12,584 nucleotides of DNA, from the NCBI GenBank assembly GCA_903879465.1, contig CAIRLQ010000280.1, positions 1 to 12,584 of the forward strand, read 5' to 3'. The notes below the pieces were generated by a model. It saw only the letters and a list, made by a program, of their open reading frames with translations. It did not search any database and had not been told where the DNA came from. The position numbers and the translations under genes were made by a program. Position 1 is the first letter of the stretch, and each line of letters opens with the position of its first letter. Positions 1-8,500 of this stretch are shown piece by piece. This stretch comes from an uncultured Opitutia bacterium (lineage in GTDB: Bacteria > Verrucomicrobiota > Verrucomicrobiia > Opitutales > UBA953).

Positions 1-871
1 CCGTGGTGTCGATGAAGAGCGAGATGACGCGCGTACTGTCGGTCTCCAGCGCGAGCTTCATGACGTCAAACGTTTGCTCCGTGCGGCGGACAAACTCCTT
101 GGCATCGGTGATCTCATCGGGCGCCTTTGCGGAGATGGCGGGCTTTGGCTTATATTCCCACTCCTCTGCGCTGTGCAGACGCTGCTCCAGTTCCCGCACC
201 GCGGTATAGTACTGATCGAGCCGGTTCTGGTCATTTTTAGAAAGCGACCGCCCGAAGCGCTTCGACTCATCGCTGACAAAGTCCATCAGGCTACGGCCGC
301 GCTGCAGTGCGGCGACATTGGCCGCGACCTCCTTGTTGTTGCCTTGGATGAATAGGCGTTCAAAAAGCTTCTTCGGACTCTGCTCTGAGGGAATGGGCGA
401 GCCGTTGCGCGTGAAGCTCATCGTGGCGTTTTCATTGGTCACCGCGAGCACCAGGGAGGGATGCCGAGTCTTGTTCCCAATCTCCTCCGCTGCGAATTGG
501 TCCAGCGAGATGCCGTTGCGAAAGCCGCCCCGCGCCGGATGTGGCGTCCCCGTGAGGAAGCATTTCTGCGCCGTGTGCCCGCCATCAACGCCGGGGTAGC
601 TTACTCCCGAAAAGACCGTGATCTGGTCGCGGTGCGCCTTTAACCGTTCCAGATAGGCGCTGGGTGCGTAATCACGACCAGCGGTTTCCGGAAAGAAGAA
701 CTGCGGAATAATCCCCATGTTGGTCTGGATGCAGACCATGCGGCGGGGGATGGCTGCAGCGGCCTGCGCGCCGAAAACCGGCTGCATGGCTTCAAGAAAC
801 GGGAGGGCGAGCGTGACACCGGCTCCGCGCAAGAAGGCGCGGCGACTGAGGGGGATGCTGGGGATGTGCAT
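1..871 (-). CDS. DUF1552 (HXXSHH) family exported protein, C-terminus cut off by window start
   Basis: The reading frame opens with ATG at 871 and stays open to base 1, giving 290 residues of a family usually around 430-450 long, so roughly the last third lies outside. Residues 9-15 read SRRAFLR, a twin-arginine (Tat) signal, followed by a hydrophobic stretch (VTLALPFLEA) and an Ala-rich cleavage region (FGAQAAAA), so the protein should cross the inner membrane folded. The mature part shows family landmarks: RRMVCIQTNMGI after the signal, GGHTAQKCFLTG, GISLDQFAAEEIG, and TDSTRVISLF just before the edge. The HxxSHH motif that names the family would come a few residues further on and cannot be checked. 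It starts 23 nt after the HMA-like gene stops and is probably cotranscribed with it. No clear Shine-Dalgarno is visible; the upstream bases are C-rich. The family is confidently recognised, but its biochemical function is unknown. It is only distantly similar to the other DUF1552 protein at 8753-10048. Confidence 0.9.
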   Translation of the reverse strand, partial: MHIPSIPLSRRAFLRGAGVTLALPFLEAMQPVFGAQAAAAIPRRMVCIQTNMGIIPQFFFPETAGRDYAPSAYLERLKAHRDQITVFSGVSYPGVDGGHTAQKCFLTGTPHPARGGFRNGISLDQFAAEEIGNKTRHPSLVLAVTNENATMSFTRNGSPIPSEQSPKKLFERLFIQGNNKEVAANVAALQRGRSLMDFVSDESKRFGRSLSKNDQNRLDQYYTAVRELEQRLHSAEEWEYKPKPAISAKAPDEITDAKEFVRRTEQTFDVMKLALETDSTRVISLFIDTT

Positions 872-894
872 GGCGAAAGTTTTGGGGAGGGGGG

Positions 895-1437
895 TTACTG
901 TTTGGTGGCGGTTTCGATGACCTTGACGTCCTTCTTCTTCAACCCTTCCGCGAGTGCCTCGCGGCTGGTCTGGGAGGGGTCGATGAAGGCGGTGAGTTTG
1001 CCGTCGTGAAAATTCGCGGTGGCGCGTTCGACGCCTTTCAGCGTCACCACCGCATTGTAGGCTCCGTAAGAGCAGCCGAGGCAGTCGAGTCCCTCGATGT
1101 TGAAGTCGATGCGCTTTAATTCGGTTTCCGGCAGGGCGCCCGGTTGAAGGAGTGAGAAGGTGTAGTGGGTCGACTTGCGGATTTGGGTGTCGATCAGTAG
1201 TAGGATTTGCTCCGGCTTAACCTTTTTAAAGCCCTTCGCCTCGTCGTCGTACTTGAACGTGGCTCGTGCAGTATCGTAATCCACACTGACTAGGCTGCAG
1301 TTCTCAAGCTCCTTTGCGGCGTTGACGAACACCGCCTTTCGATCGGGTTGGAAAAGGCCGCGTACAGAATATTGTACGGATTTTTCGGCGGCAGCTGCCG
1401 TGAGCGAGAGAATGAATAGGAAGGCCAGCGGCTTCAT
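895..1437 (-). CDS. secreted HMA-like (heavy-metal-associated) protein with one CxxC site
   Basis: This 180-residue protein starts with a short Sec signal peptide (residues 1-17, ending TAAAA). Residues about 108-175 look like an HMA domain: a beta strand (RIDFNIEGL), then D118-C119-L-G-C122 at the position of the metal-binding GMxCxxC loop, a helix, the strand pair GVERATANF and KLTAFID, a second helix (SREALAEGLKKK) and a last strand. Residues about 20-97 have a similar beta-alpha-beta-beta-alpha-beta pattern, but the metal loop is replaced by FQPDRK, so this is probably a degenerate second copy. HMA domains usually bind Cu(I) or another soft metal; copper binding here is inferred. The ATG overlaps the TGA of the upstream DUF1592 gene (ATGA, 1434-1437), so translation is probably coupled. 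It sits between DUF1592 and DUF1552 genes that are more often direct neighbours, which suggests metal delivery to, or metal sensing for, that system. Alternatively it could be a thiol-redox protein. Confidence 0.75.
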   Translation of the reverse strand: MKPLAFLFILSLTAAAAEKSVQYSVRGLFQPDRKAVFVNAAKELENCSLVSVDYDTARATFKYDDEAKGFKKVKPEQILLLIDTQIRKSTHYTFSLLQPGALPETELKRIDFNIEGLDCLGCSYGAYNAVVTLKGVERATANFHDGKLTAFIDPSQTSREALAEGLKKKDVKVIETATKQ

Positions 1438-4037
1438 CGGGTTTGGAATAGGGGGCTTTGAATAATCTCGTGAATCAGGGTGCGTACGCCGGCGTTGGGG
1501 CCGGATTTATCCAGAATGGATTGAAGCGCGGGGCGGTCAGTGAAGTTGACTTCACGGCCAGTGCTGTAAACGAGGAGATTACGAGCAAGGCTGCTCAGGA
1601 GCACTTCCGGCTTCGATGCCAGGAGGCGCTGCATGTCGCGAATATTGGAGAAGGTTTGGCCGTTGGTCGTCTCGCCCGTCGGATCCACCTTGGGCCCGAG
1701 CTTGAAACTGATGCCGATAAACGGATCGATGCTCCCGCGCGGAGCAGGGTCTCCATTGGAGTCCGTGACGAGGCGGTAGCGGTCGCGCTGGCCGCCGATG
1801 ACGTCGAAGGATTCCAGGGCGAAGCCGGGCGGATCAATCTTGGCGTGGCAGCTTGCGCAGGTGGCGTTGTTGCGATGTTGAGCGAGCTGTTCGCGGATCG
1901 TCGTGGTTCCGCGCACGTCCGGCTCGACGGCGGGCACGTTGCTGGGCGGAGGCTCCGGCGGCTGGCCGAGGAGGCGATCGAGAACGAAAGCCCCTCGAAC
2001 GACGGGCGAGGTGGTCGTTCCGTTCGCCGTGACCTTCAGGATAGCGGCCTGCGTGAGGAAGCCGCCCCGCGGACTTTCTGGCGGCAGGTCCACCCGGCGA
2101 ATCTTCGGCCCGATGACCCCCTCGATGCCGTAATGCGTGGCGAGTTTCTGATTCACCATCGCAAAGCGCGATTGCACCAGGTGCGTGGCGTCGAGGTTCT
2201 GCTCAATCATTTCGCGGAAGTAGGCGCGGGTCTCCGCGACCATGCTGTCTTGTAAATACGGGCTGAACTCTGGGTAGAGCTTCTTGTCAGGATCATTCGC
2301 GGCGATGAGGCGGAGCTTGAGCCACTGCCCGAGGAAGTCCTCCACGAAGCGTTGTGATCGTGCATCGCGCAGGAGGCGCTCGGTTTGAGCGCGCAGGATG
2401 GTGGGGTCTTCGAGGTGTGCGGAAGTGAGCTCTTGGTCTGGTGCGGAGTTCCAGAGAAAGTAACTCAGCCTGCATGCGAGTGCATTGCGCGCCAGCTTGG
2501 GCTCAGGCTCCACATGGTAAAGGAAGGCGGGGGAGCACAGTGCGGTGCGGTAAGCCTCGCGCATGGCGGTTTCAAAACACTCCCCGGCTTTGATTCGCGT
2601 ATCAACAATCTTGAGGTAGGCATTGAGCGATTCCTCGTCGACAGATTTGCGAAAGGCCTTTGGCAAAAAGTCCGACAGCAACCGTCGCGCGTCGGCCATG
2701 GGGTTGGCGCTGCGGACTGTCCAGATACCTAGTACCGGTTCTGGCTGATTCTTGCCGAGACGTAGCCAGGTTTTTTCCCAGTTCCGACGTGCCGGCGGAC
2801 GGATGTCCGGTTGGGCCTTCGGAACGAACTCCTCGATGGGCAAGGCACCGAAGAGAAGTTGGTGTGCACGTGGCGGCCAGACGTCGTGCAGGGGGCCCTC
2901 GACTTCCATCCAGTCCACGGCGATTCCTGGTCCAGTGAAGCCCATCGCGCGATCCTTGCGGCTATAGTTGGCTACCGGCGCCAGCGAGGCGACGTCAAAG
3001 CCCAGCAGCTCGTTGTGATTGAGCCACACTTCGAGTTCGTGTTCGGTTGGCTTGAGCGAAGGCGCATCGAAGTAGCCCAGGGTGTAATTCGGATGCTGGC
3101 CGCCGCGCCCATCGGAGGTCAGCTGCACCACCGCGAGGCGTGCCGCCTCCGTGCCGCGTGAGGGAAGCACCTGCCCTTTGTTCCACTGATAGGACCACAG
3201 GGATGTGCGCACGCGGTAGCGGCCGGGATAGATGGTGGTATGGCCGCGGAAGTAGTAGTTCACCGACTCATCCTCCCGTCGGAATATCCCAATCGAACTG
3301 TCTGTGTCAAAACTGCCGATGCGTTCGTGTGAGGCTTGGTCCAGATGCCTGTGGGCGCTTGCGGGCGGGTAAAAGGGGTCGGCCTTGAGATCCCGCAGCA
3401 TGATGACATCGCCCTGCATGGAGAGATAGGAGGCGGACCCGCCGCGATCGAGCAGGGACAGGCGTACTTTCTGCGACGCGGGTGCTTTCGGCCGGGTGGC
3501 GATGGCCAGATCTAGTGCGTGGTCTGCCGCCTCCACATACTTCGCGATATTGACGTGCGAGACCTCCAGGGCGTCGCTGTTTTTGTCGAAGCCATGCGCT
3601 GTTCCATCCGCAGGTAGCAAGGTCTGCAGGGCGAGGCCGGGCATGCCGAACAAATCCCGTACGGTGTTCTCGTACTCTCCTCGCGTCATGCGGCGCATGC
3701 CCGTGGATCCTTTCTCTTTCAAGCGCACGCGTTCGGCCTCTATGAGCGCCTTGGTAAGTCCAGCGGTCACCGCCGTTGCCGCGGTTGCCTCCGGACGTTT
3801 CTCCTTCTTCGGTGGCATCTCGCCAGACGCGATGCGGTCATGGACCTTCACCCAGCGGGCGAAGCTTTCTGGGTTGGCGTAGTCCGGCTTCAACGCTGCG
3901 AGATCCAGATTGCCTTTCTGGGTGTCTGCATCGTGGCACTTCACGCAGTGCTGCTCAAGAAATGCCGGTATGTCCGCACGCGCGGTCAGGGAGAAAAAGA
4001 GCGCCAGGGGGAGGAGGGCGATAGGGCGCAGCTTCAT
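1434..4037 (-). CDS. DUF1592/DUF1588/DUF1585 planctomycete-type cytochrome c protein (complete)
   Basis: This 867-residue protein has a Sec signal peptide (residues 1-21, ending LTARA). It is followed at once by a haem-c site C31-V-K-C34-H35 in a PSCyt1-type domain that ends near SGEMPPKKEK (71-80). Next come a DUF1587 segment (113-180, MRRMTRGEYENTVRDLFG), a beta-rich insert (about 190-380) ending VDWMEVEGP that resembles a carbohydrate-binding beta-sandwich, DUF1595 (about 450-510, ending SPAFLYHVEP), DUF1592 (about 516-650, CRLSYFLWNSAPD), DUF1588 with a second haem site C727-A-S-C730-H731 followed by AKIDPPGFALE, and DUF1585 at the C-terminus (about 795-865). Two covalently bound haems in the periplasm or envelope are therefore expected. 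The start is fixed by the signal peptide and by GAAGGA at 4051-4046, 8 nt upstream. It heads the downstream operon, and its TGA overlaps the next ATG. Electron transfer is a family-based inference; substrate and partner are unknown. Confidence 0.95.
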   Translation of the reverse strand: MKLRPIALLPLALFFSLTARADIPAFLEQHCVKCHDADTQKGNLDLAALKPDYANPESFARWVKVHDRIASGEMPPKKEKRPEATAATAVTAGLTKALIEAERVRLKEKGSTGMRRMTRGEYENTVRDLFGMPGLALQTLLPADGTAHGFDKNSDALEVSHVNIAKYVEAADHALDLAIATRPKAPASQKVRLSLLDRGGSASYLSMQGDVIMLRDLKADPFYPPASAHRHLDQASHERIGSFDTDSSIGIFRREDESVNYYFRGHTTIYPGRYRVRTSLWSYQWNKGQVLPSRGTEAARLAVVQLTSDGRGGQHPNYTLGYFDAPSLKPTEHELEVWLNHNELLGFDVASLAPVANYSRKDRAMGFTGPGIAVDWMEVEGPLHDVWPPRAHQLLFGALPIEEFVPKAQPDIRPPARRNWEKTWLRLGKNQPEPVLGIWTVRSANPMADARRLLSDFLPKAFRKSVDEESLNAYLKIVDTRIKAGECFETAMREAYRTALCSPAFLYHVEPEPKLARNALACRLSYFLWNSAPDQELTSAHLEDPTILRAQTERLLRDARSQRFVEDFLGQWLKLRLIAANDPDKKLYPEFSPYLQDSMVAETRAYFREMIEQNLDATHLVQSRFAMVNQKLATHYGIEGVIGPKIRRVDLPPESPRGGFLTQAAILKVTANGTTTSPVVRGAFVLDRLLGQPPEPPPSNVPAVEPDVRGTTTIREQLAQHRNNATCASCHAKIDPPGFALESFDVIGGQRDRYRLVTDSNGDPAPRGSIDPFIGISFKLGPKVDPTGETTNGQTFSNIRDMQRLLASKPEVLLSSLARNLLVYSTGREVNFTDRPALQSILDKSGPNAGVRTLIHEIIQSPLFQTR

Positions 4038-4045
4038 GGGTGGAT

Positions 4046-4051
4046 TCCTTC
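4046..4051 (-). promoter_or_regulatory. strong Shine-Dalgarno for the 867-residue cytochrome gene
   Basis: On the minus strand the sequence GAAGGA lies 8 nt before the ATG at 4037, a near-consensus ribosome binding site at a good distance. It stands out because the other starts in the window show no convincing site, and it supports independent translation initiation of the first gene of the downstream operon. Confidence 0.65.
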
Positions 4052-4063
4052 GGGGAGGGTATA

Positions 4064-4092
4064 TTTTTAAATATCAGGATGACGCCTTTCAA
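4064..4092 (-). promoter_or_regulatory. candidate sigma-70-like promoter for the downstream operon
   Basis: On the minus strand TTGAAA (4092-4087) and TAAAAA (4069-4064) are separated by 17 nt, matching a -35 box at 5 of 6 and a -10 box at 4 of 6 positions. The surrounding stretch is markedly richer in A and T than the coding DNA on both sides. The 5' UTR would be about 20-25 nt, leaving room for the GAAGGA ribosome binding site. This rests on pattern matching alone, and the promoter consensus in this phylum is not well defined, so it remains tentative. Confidence 0.35.
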
Positions 4093-4224
4093 CTTATATC
4101 CTAGCTCGTGCTCGGTAAACAGCGGCTGGTCGTGCATGGAGTCGCTTGGACCTTAATCTCAGTAAATGGGAGAGTTCAGGCTTAGTTAGAGTTAGGGTAC
4201 GGCCTGACCCGTTAGCTGAGGGCT
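4093..4224. other. rest of the only sizeable intergenic region
   Basis: This stretch separates the hydrolase gene from the second cytochrome gene. It holds no supported gene. GTTAG occurs three times in direct orientation (4185-4189, 4191-4195, 4211-4215). A 6-bp inverted repeat, TCAGGC (4176-4181) with GCCTGA (4202-4207), encloses a 20-nt loop and has no following T-tract, so it is a poor terminator. The region could hold an operator or transcript end for the upstream block, but nothing in it is diagnostic. Confidence 0.4.
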
Positions 4225-5556
4225 TTATCGAGCGAGCGTCTTAATCTGTAGGCGGCGGTATTCCATCTGGCCGCGGTCGCCCTCGAGTCCGATCGGGCCG
4301 GTCTCGGGGACTTTGAGTGCATCCTCGATGACCTCGCCATTGCATTCAGCATGGGCGATGCCGGCTTTCACGGTGACGATGAGTTCGTTCCAGTCCTGAG
4401 CCTTATACTTCTTGAGATCTTTATAGGGGCCGGCGACGAGATAATCGCGGCATTGCAGCTGCGGTTTACGCAGGTAGACGCCGCTGTCGGCGTTGGGCGT
4501 GGCGCGGAATTCCAGCTTAAGGACGAAGTCTTCCGGGAAGTCGCGGAGGGTGTCCAATTCCTGGATGCGGCGTCCTTCGGCGGGCGTCGTCACGACGAGA
4601 CGGCCGTTGATCGCGCGGTAGCGTCCGTCGGAGCTCTCGGTCTTTCCGTCGAAGCTCTCCGCCTGCTTTACTTCGACGAAGAGCGGGGCGTTGGGCTTAG
4701 GGGCTTTCGGAGCCTTGCGGGGTGGGGTGGGGCGGAAGCCCCAGCCGGTGAGGTCCTTGCCGTTGAAGAGGCTCACGAAGCCCGCGTCGGGCTTGAAATC
4801 CTCGACCTGAGTGTCGAGGTATCCCAGCGTCGCAAAGACGGGACGCAGTGCGGCGGCCCACTTGGCGTAACCAGCAGTGTTGAGGTGGAGTAGGTCGGGG
4901 AAGAGGGCAGGCAGGGCGTCGCCTTCGGGGTTCGCGAATAGCGCATAGGTATCGAGCACCGTGAACTGCGGGTCATTCTTCACCGTGGCATCGAAGAGAG
5001 CGTTGAGCGCGCCGATGGTTTCCTTCGGACGTTTCTTCGTGGCAGAGCTCGGGAAGATGCGGCAGACGATGACGGGCATCTTTGGGTCATGGGCTTTGAG
5101 CGCCGCGGCGATTTTTTGAAAATTACGTCCGGCGGCTTCGACAGGCACCTCGGTCTCGATGTCGTTCGTGCCCATCAGGAGCACGACGGCCTTTGGGTGG
5201 AGCGAGAGCACGTCTTCCTGTAGGCGGATGAGCATACCGCGGGTGGTGTCGCCGCCGATGCCACGATTCGCTAGCTTAAGGTCGTCGAACGATTTCTTAA
5301 AATCCACGCCCCAGCCCTGAGTGATGGAATCGCCAAAAAACACGATGGCACCCTGATCCTTGGCGACGTCCTTCGCCCACTGTGGACGGATCGAGTTCCA
5401 GCGCTTCACATAGCCATCGTAGCGGCGCAGTGCTCCTTCGCCTGGGAGTGAGCTTTCCGCCGTTACCGCTGGGAGGGCGTAGTATTCGGCGGGCTTCGGT
5501 TCAGCTGCGATTAAGCTGAAAGGAATGAGTAATAGGGCGAGTAGGCGTGACTTCAT
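4225..5556 (-). CDS. exported SGNH/GDSL hydrolase fused to a DUF1080 (3-keto-disaccharide hydrolase) domain
   Basis: This 443-residue protein has a Sec signal peptide (residues 1-18, LLALLLIPFSLIAA). Residues about 40-245 form an SGNH esterase domain with all four blocks: G75-D76-S77 with the nucleophile serine, the oxyanion glycine in NRGIGGDTT (97-105), G129-T-N131-D, and D221-L-L-H224. Ser77, Asp221 and His224 would be the catalytic triad, so an active esterase, for example removing acetyl groups from polysaccharide, is likely. Residues about 257-443 form a DUF1080 domain, opening with FVSLFNGKDLTGW and continuing with FVLKLEFRATPNADSGVYLR and GPIGLEGD; this jelly-roll family includes 3-keto-glycoside hydrolases. 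A Pro/Lys/Ala-rich linker-like loop sits near 273-290, inside the start of that domain. The gene follows the propeller-HEAT-cytochrome gene after 18 nt and ends its operon. No Shine-Dalgarno is visible. Domain calls are firm; the substrate is unknown. Confidence 0.93.
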   Translation of the reverse strand: MKSRLLALLLIPFSLIAAEPKPAEYYALPAVTAESSLPGEGALRRYDGYVKRWNSIRPQWAKDVAKDQGAIVFFGDSITQGWGVDFKKSFDDLKLANRGIGGDTTRGMLIRLQEDVLSLHPKAVVLLMGTNDIETEVPVEAAGRNFQKIAAALKAHDPKMPVIVCRIFPSSATKKRPKETIGALNALFDATVKNDPQFTVLDTYALFANPEGDALPALFPDLLHLNTAGYAKWAAALRPVFATLGYLDTQVEDFKPDAGFVSLFNGKDLTGWGFRPTPPRKAPKAPKPNAPLFVEVKQAESFDGKTESSDGRYRAINGRLVVTTPAEGRRIQELDTLRDFPEDFVLKLEFRATPNADSGVYLRKPQLQCRDYLVAGPYKDLKKYKAQDWNELIVTVKAGIAHAECNGEVIEDALKVPETGPIGLEGDRGQMEYRRLQIKTLAR

Positions 5557-5574
5557 TAGATTACGGAGGACAGG

Positions 5575-8500
5575 CTATTTGACTGCTTTCTGCGTCGAGA
5601 GGTATTCGACCAAGTCCACCAAATCCTGCTGGGTCAGCGCTTGGTTGAGGCCGCTTGGCATCATCGAGGTCGTGAGTTTATTCCGTCGCTGGATGTCGGC
5701 GTTGCTGAATTTCTGCAAGGCGCCTCCGGGTAATGCCCGACTGATTTCTTGGGCGGTTTCGCTGCGGACGATGACCATGGCGGTGTTCTTGCTACGGAGG
5801 TTGAGCTCCGTGGTCTCGAAGCCCATCGAAATGCCGGCGTTGGGATTAATGATGGAGTCGAAGATGGCTTCCTTCGGTAGCTTGGCACCGATCCCGCTTA
5901 AGGCGGGGCCGAAGTCGACTCCGAGATTACCGATGCGGTGGCAAAGGACGCAGGAACTCGCTGGTCGTTCAAAAACGATTTTCCCTTGGGCAGCGTCACC
6001 CTTTAATTTGCTCAGTTCGGGGATCGGGAGCAGGCGGTTGCCGCCTAGGCTTCCCGGGGTCGGGAATTCACGGCTGATATCATTTCTCAGGGCGGCGTAT
6101 TGGACCTGGGTCAGCGCTGAGGCGGCCACCCCGCGCAGTTCGGCGGGGAAGTGTCCTTCTTTGGCGAGCGTCAGGAGCTCGCTGGCGCCGGCTTGGGTCT
6201 TGGCGAGCGCGCGGATGGCTTCGCTCTTCCGTTCGGCCGTCGGCGCGTTGAGGACTTCGCCGCGCAGGATTTCCTTGGCTGTCGTTTGGCTAAGGTTGCC
6301 CAACATTGCGACGAGCGTACTGGCTTCGCCGGGCTTACCTTTGCGGATCAAGTCGCGGATTTTGTCGGAGGTACCCTTGTCCCGGAGTAAGATGTTGATC
6401 GCATCAAGGGCTTCTGGGGCGGAGCCTAAGGCGAAAGCCGTCTGAAGGAGTTCATCGGCATGCGTGCCGATGCCCACGGCGGCAATCAGGTCGACGAATG
6501 CAGGTTTACCCTGTGAGCGAGCGAGGGTTTCTTCGACGAGGGCTTTGAATTCCGGAGACTTCTGAGCTGCCGTGCGGGTAAGTCGTTGGAGTGACTCTGT
6601 TAGGACGGTGAGCGACGGATTGGCTTTGGCCAGTTGCAGCAAGGCGGCGTCCCGTTCGGCAGAATCAGGAATGAAATCGAACGAGCGCAGGTAGCGGAGC
6701 TGGCTGGGGTCGGCGAGGAGCAGCTGGGCGAGGAGCGGGGCGACTTTCGGGGTGCGCAGGCGCCAGACGATGTCGCGTCCGCCCGCGGTGTTCCAATTGC
6801 CCTTCACTTCGCTCATCCAGGCATCAAAGCATTTATCATCGTTGCCCGTGGCGCCGATGCCCAAGGCTTCGAGGTTCCAGCGATCTACGCCGTCATGCTG
6901 AGCCGCGAGTTTGGCCCAGATTTCCGTGCCATGGGAAGAGTGGTAGAGCGAGATGGCTAGCTGCCGGCGAACTTGCGGGTCGGCGTGGTGGATGAGGCTG
7001 TCGACCAAGCCTGGCTCATTCGCGAGCGGCGAGGTTTCGAGCTGATGGCCAGCGCCCCGCATCGCGGCAAGGCGGAGGGCAGCGACGATGAATTCGGGGT
7101 CCTTGTCGGTCAGCGCGGTGCGGAGGGCTGGGACGGCGGCGACAGGATGGCGGACCAAGATCGCCAGGGCACGGGCGCGCATTCGGGTATCACCTTTAGC
7201 GGCGAGGGCCTGCAGGGCGGGCAGGGCGCTATCACCCAGTTTCACCAGATGGGTGTAGGCGTTATACTGCGTGGCCTTGTTGGGTGAAAGAAGGGCCTCC
7301 ATGGCGCTTTCCAGTGTAAGGTCGCCCGTCTTCGGGGTGACCAGGGCGGCCCCCTTGTTAGCCACGCGGTAAATGCGGCCGCGGAGATAGTTCACATCGT
7401 GGTCGGCCATGGCGTGGCCGCCGACGCCGGCGTCGTACCAATCGGCGACAAAGAGCGAGCCATCAGGGTGGACTGCCACATCGGCAGGGCGGAACCAAGG
7501 ATCCTTGGAGGTCAGGATGTTGGTGATCTCCGCGCGGAAGCCGGCACCGGCCTTGGTCAGCGGGTAGGCGCGCACGACACCGGGGCCGGCGTCGCAATGG
7601 ATGATTTGAGTCTGGAACTGAGCGCCCAGGCCCATGCCTTCATTGACGAGGATGCCCGTCGGTGAGCCGGCGCCGGTGAAGAGAAGGTTGGGGACGACGC
7701 CGGGGTCGTTCTGGTGCCAATGGCGGCGGGGGATTTCGGACTCAATATTGACCCGCTTAGTGCCCCAGCCAGCTCCAGTCATTTCATCGGTGTAGCCGTA
7801 GTTGCCGTGCTCCATTATGAAGTTGATGCGCACGCCGCGATTACCGTCGTCGTCGTTGTCGCTCTGGAAGATGTTCCCGAGCGAATCAGAGACCACTTCG
7901 TAGTTATTGCGGAAATTATTTCCGAGCACTTCGAAGTTGCTCAGCTTGCCGTCGGCGTAATCGGCCCGGAAGGCCATCCCCTGTTGGTAGGGTTTGCGCT
8001 GGGCGTTGATAGTGTTGCCGGCGAGGTCTTTGACGTGCGTCGTGCGATCGCGGATGTAGGCGTCGAGGTTATCGCCGTGCAGCGGTACTTCCACGGCACC
8101 GCCGATGGGCTGATTCAGCTCCGTGCTGGCATTGCCGAAGTTGAAATAGAGTTTGCCGTCGGTGCCGTGGACGAAGGCGTGCGTCGAGTGGTCATGCTGT
8201 TTACCGCCGGTGCCGACCAGGAGGAGAAAGCGCTTATGAGCCACGCCATCGCCGACCGTGTCGCGAAGGAGGAAGACATGCGGCGAGACGGAGACGATGA
8301 CATCATTGCCGAGCACGGCGATGCCTAGGGCCGAGTTGATGCTAGGATCTTGGTAAAAGACTGTGGCTTTGTTTGCGACGCCTTTACCGAGCGTGTCTTC
8401 GAGGACCATGATGCGGTCGCCTTCTGGTCGAATCGGGGGATTGGCCCATTTGCGATAATTAGCGGCCTCAGTGATCCAGACGCGACCGCGGGCGTCGATG

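Noticed and set aside
1458..2255. 265-residue plus-strand open frame opposite the 867-residue cytochrome
   Set aside because: It lies wholly within a confidently identified gene on the other strand and has no recognisable domain.
3955..4137. Short minus-strand frame running from the intergenic gap into the cytochrome gene
   Set aside because: Most of its length is the signal-peptide region of the cytochrome in another frame, with no start signal or recognisable content.
4176..4207. Possible terminator after the SGNH-DUF1080 gene
   Set aside because: The stem is only 6 bp (TCAGGC with GCCTGA), the loop is 20 nt, and no T-tract follows on the minus strand.
5525..6445. 306-residue plus-strand open frame
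   Set aside because: It is antisense to the haem domain and HEAT region of the propeller cytochrome and is Ser/Arg/Leu-rich with no family features.
7714..8328. 204-residue plus-strand open frame rich in Val, Ala and Ile
   Set aside because: It is antisense to the conserved propeller domain; its composition mirrors the complementary codons and no motif is present.
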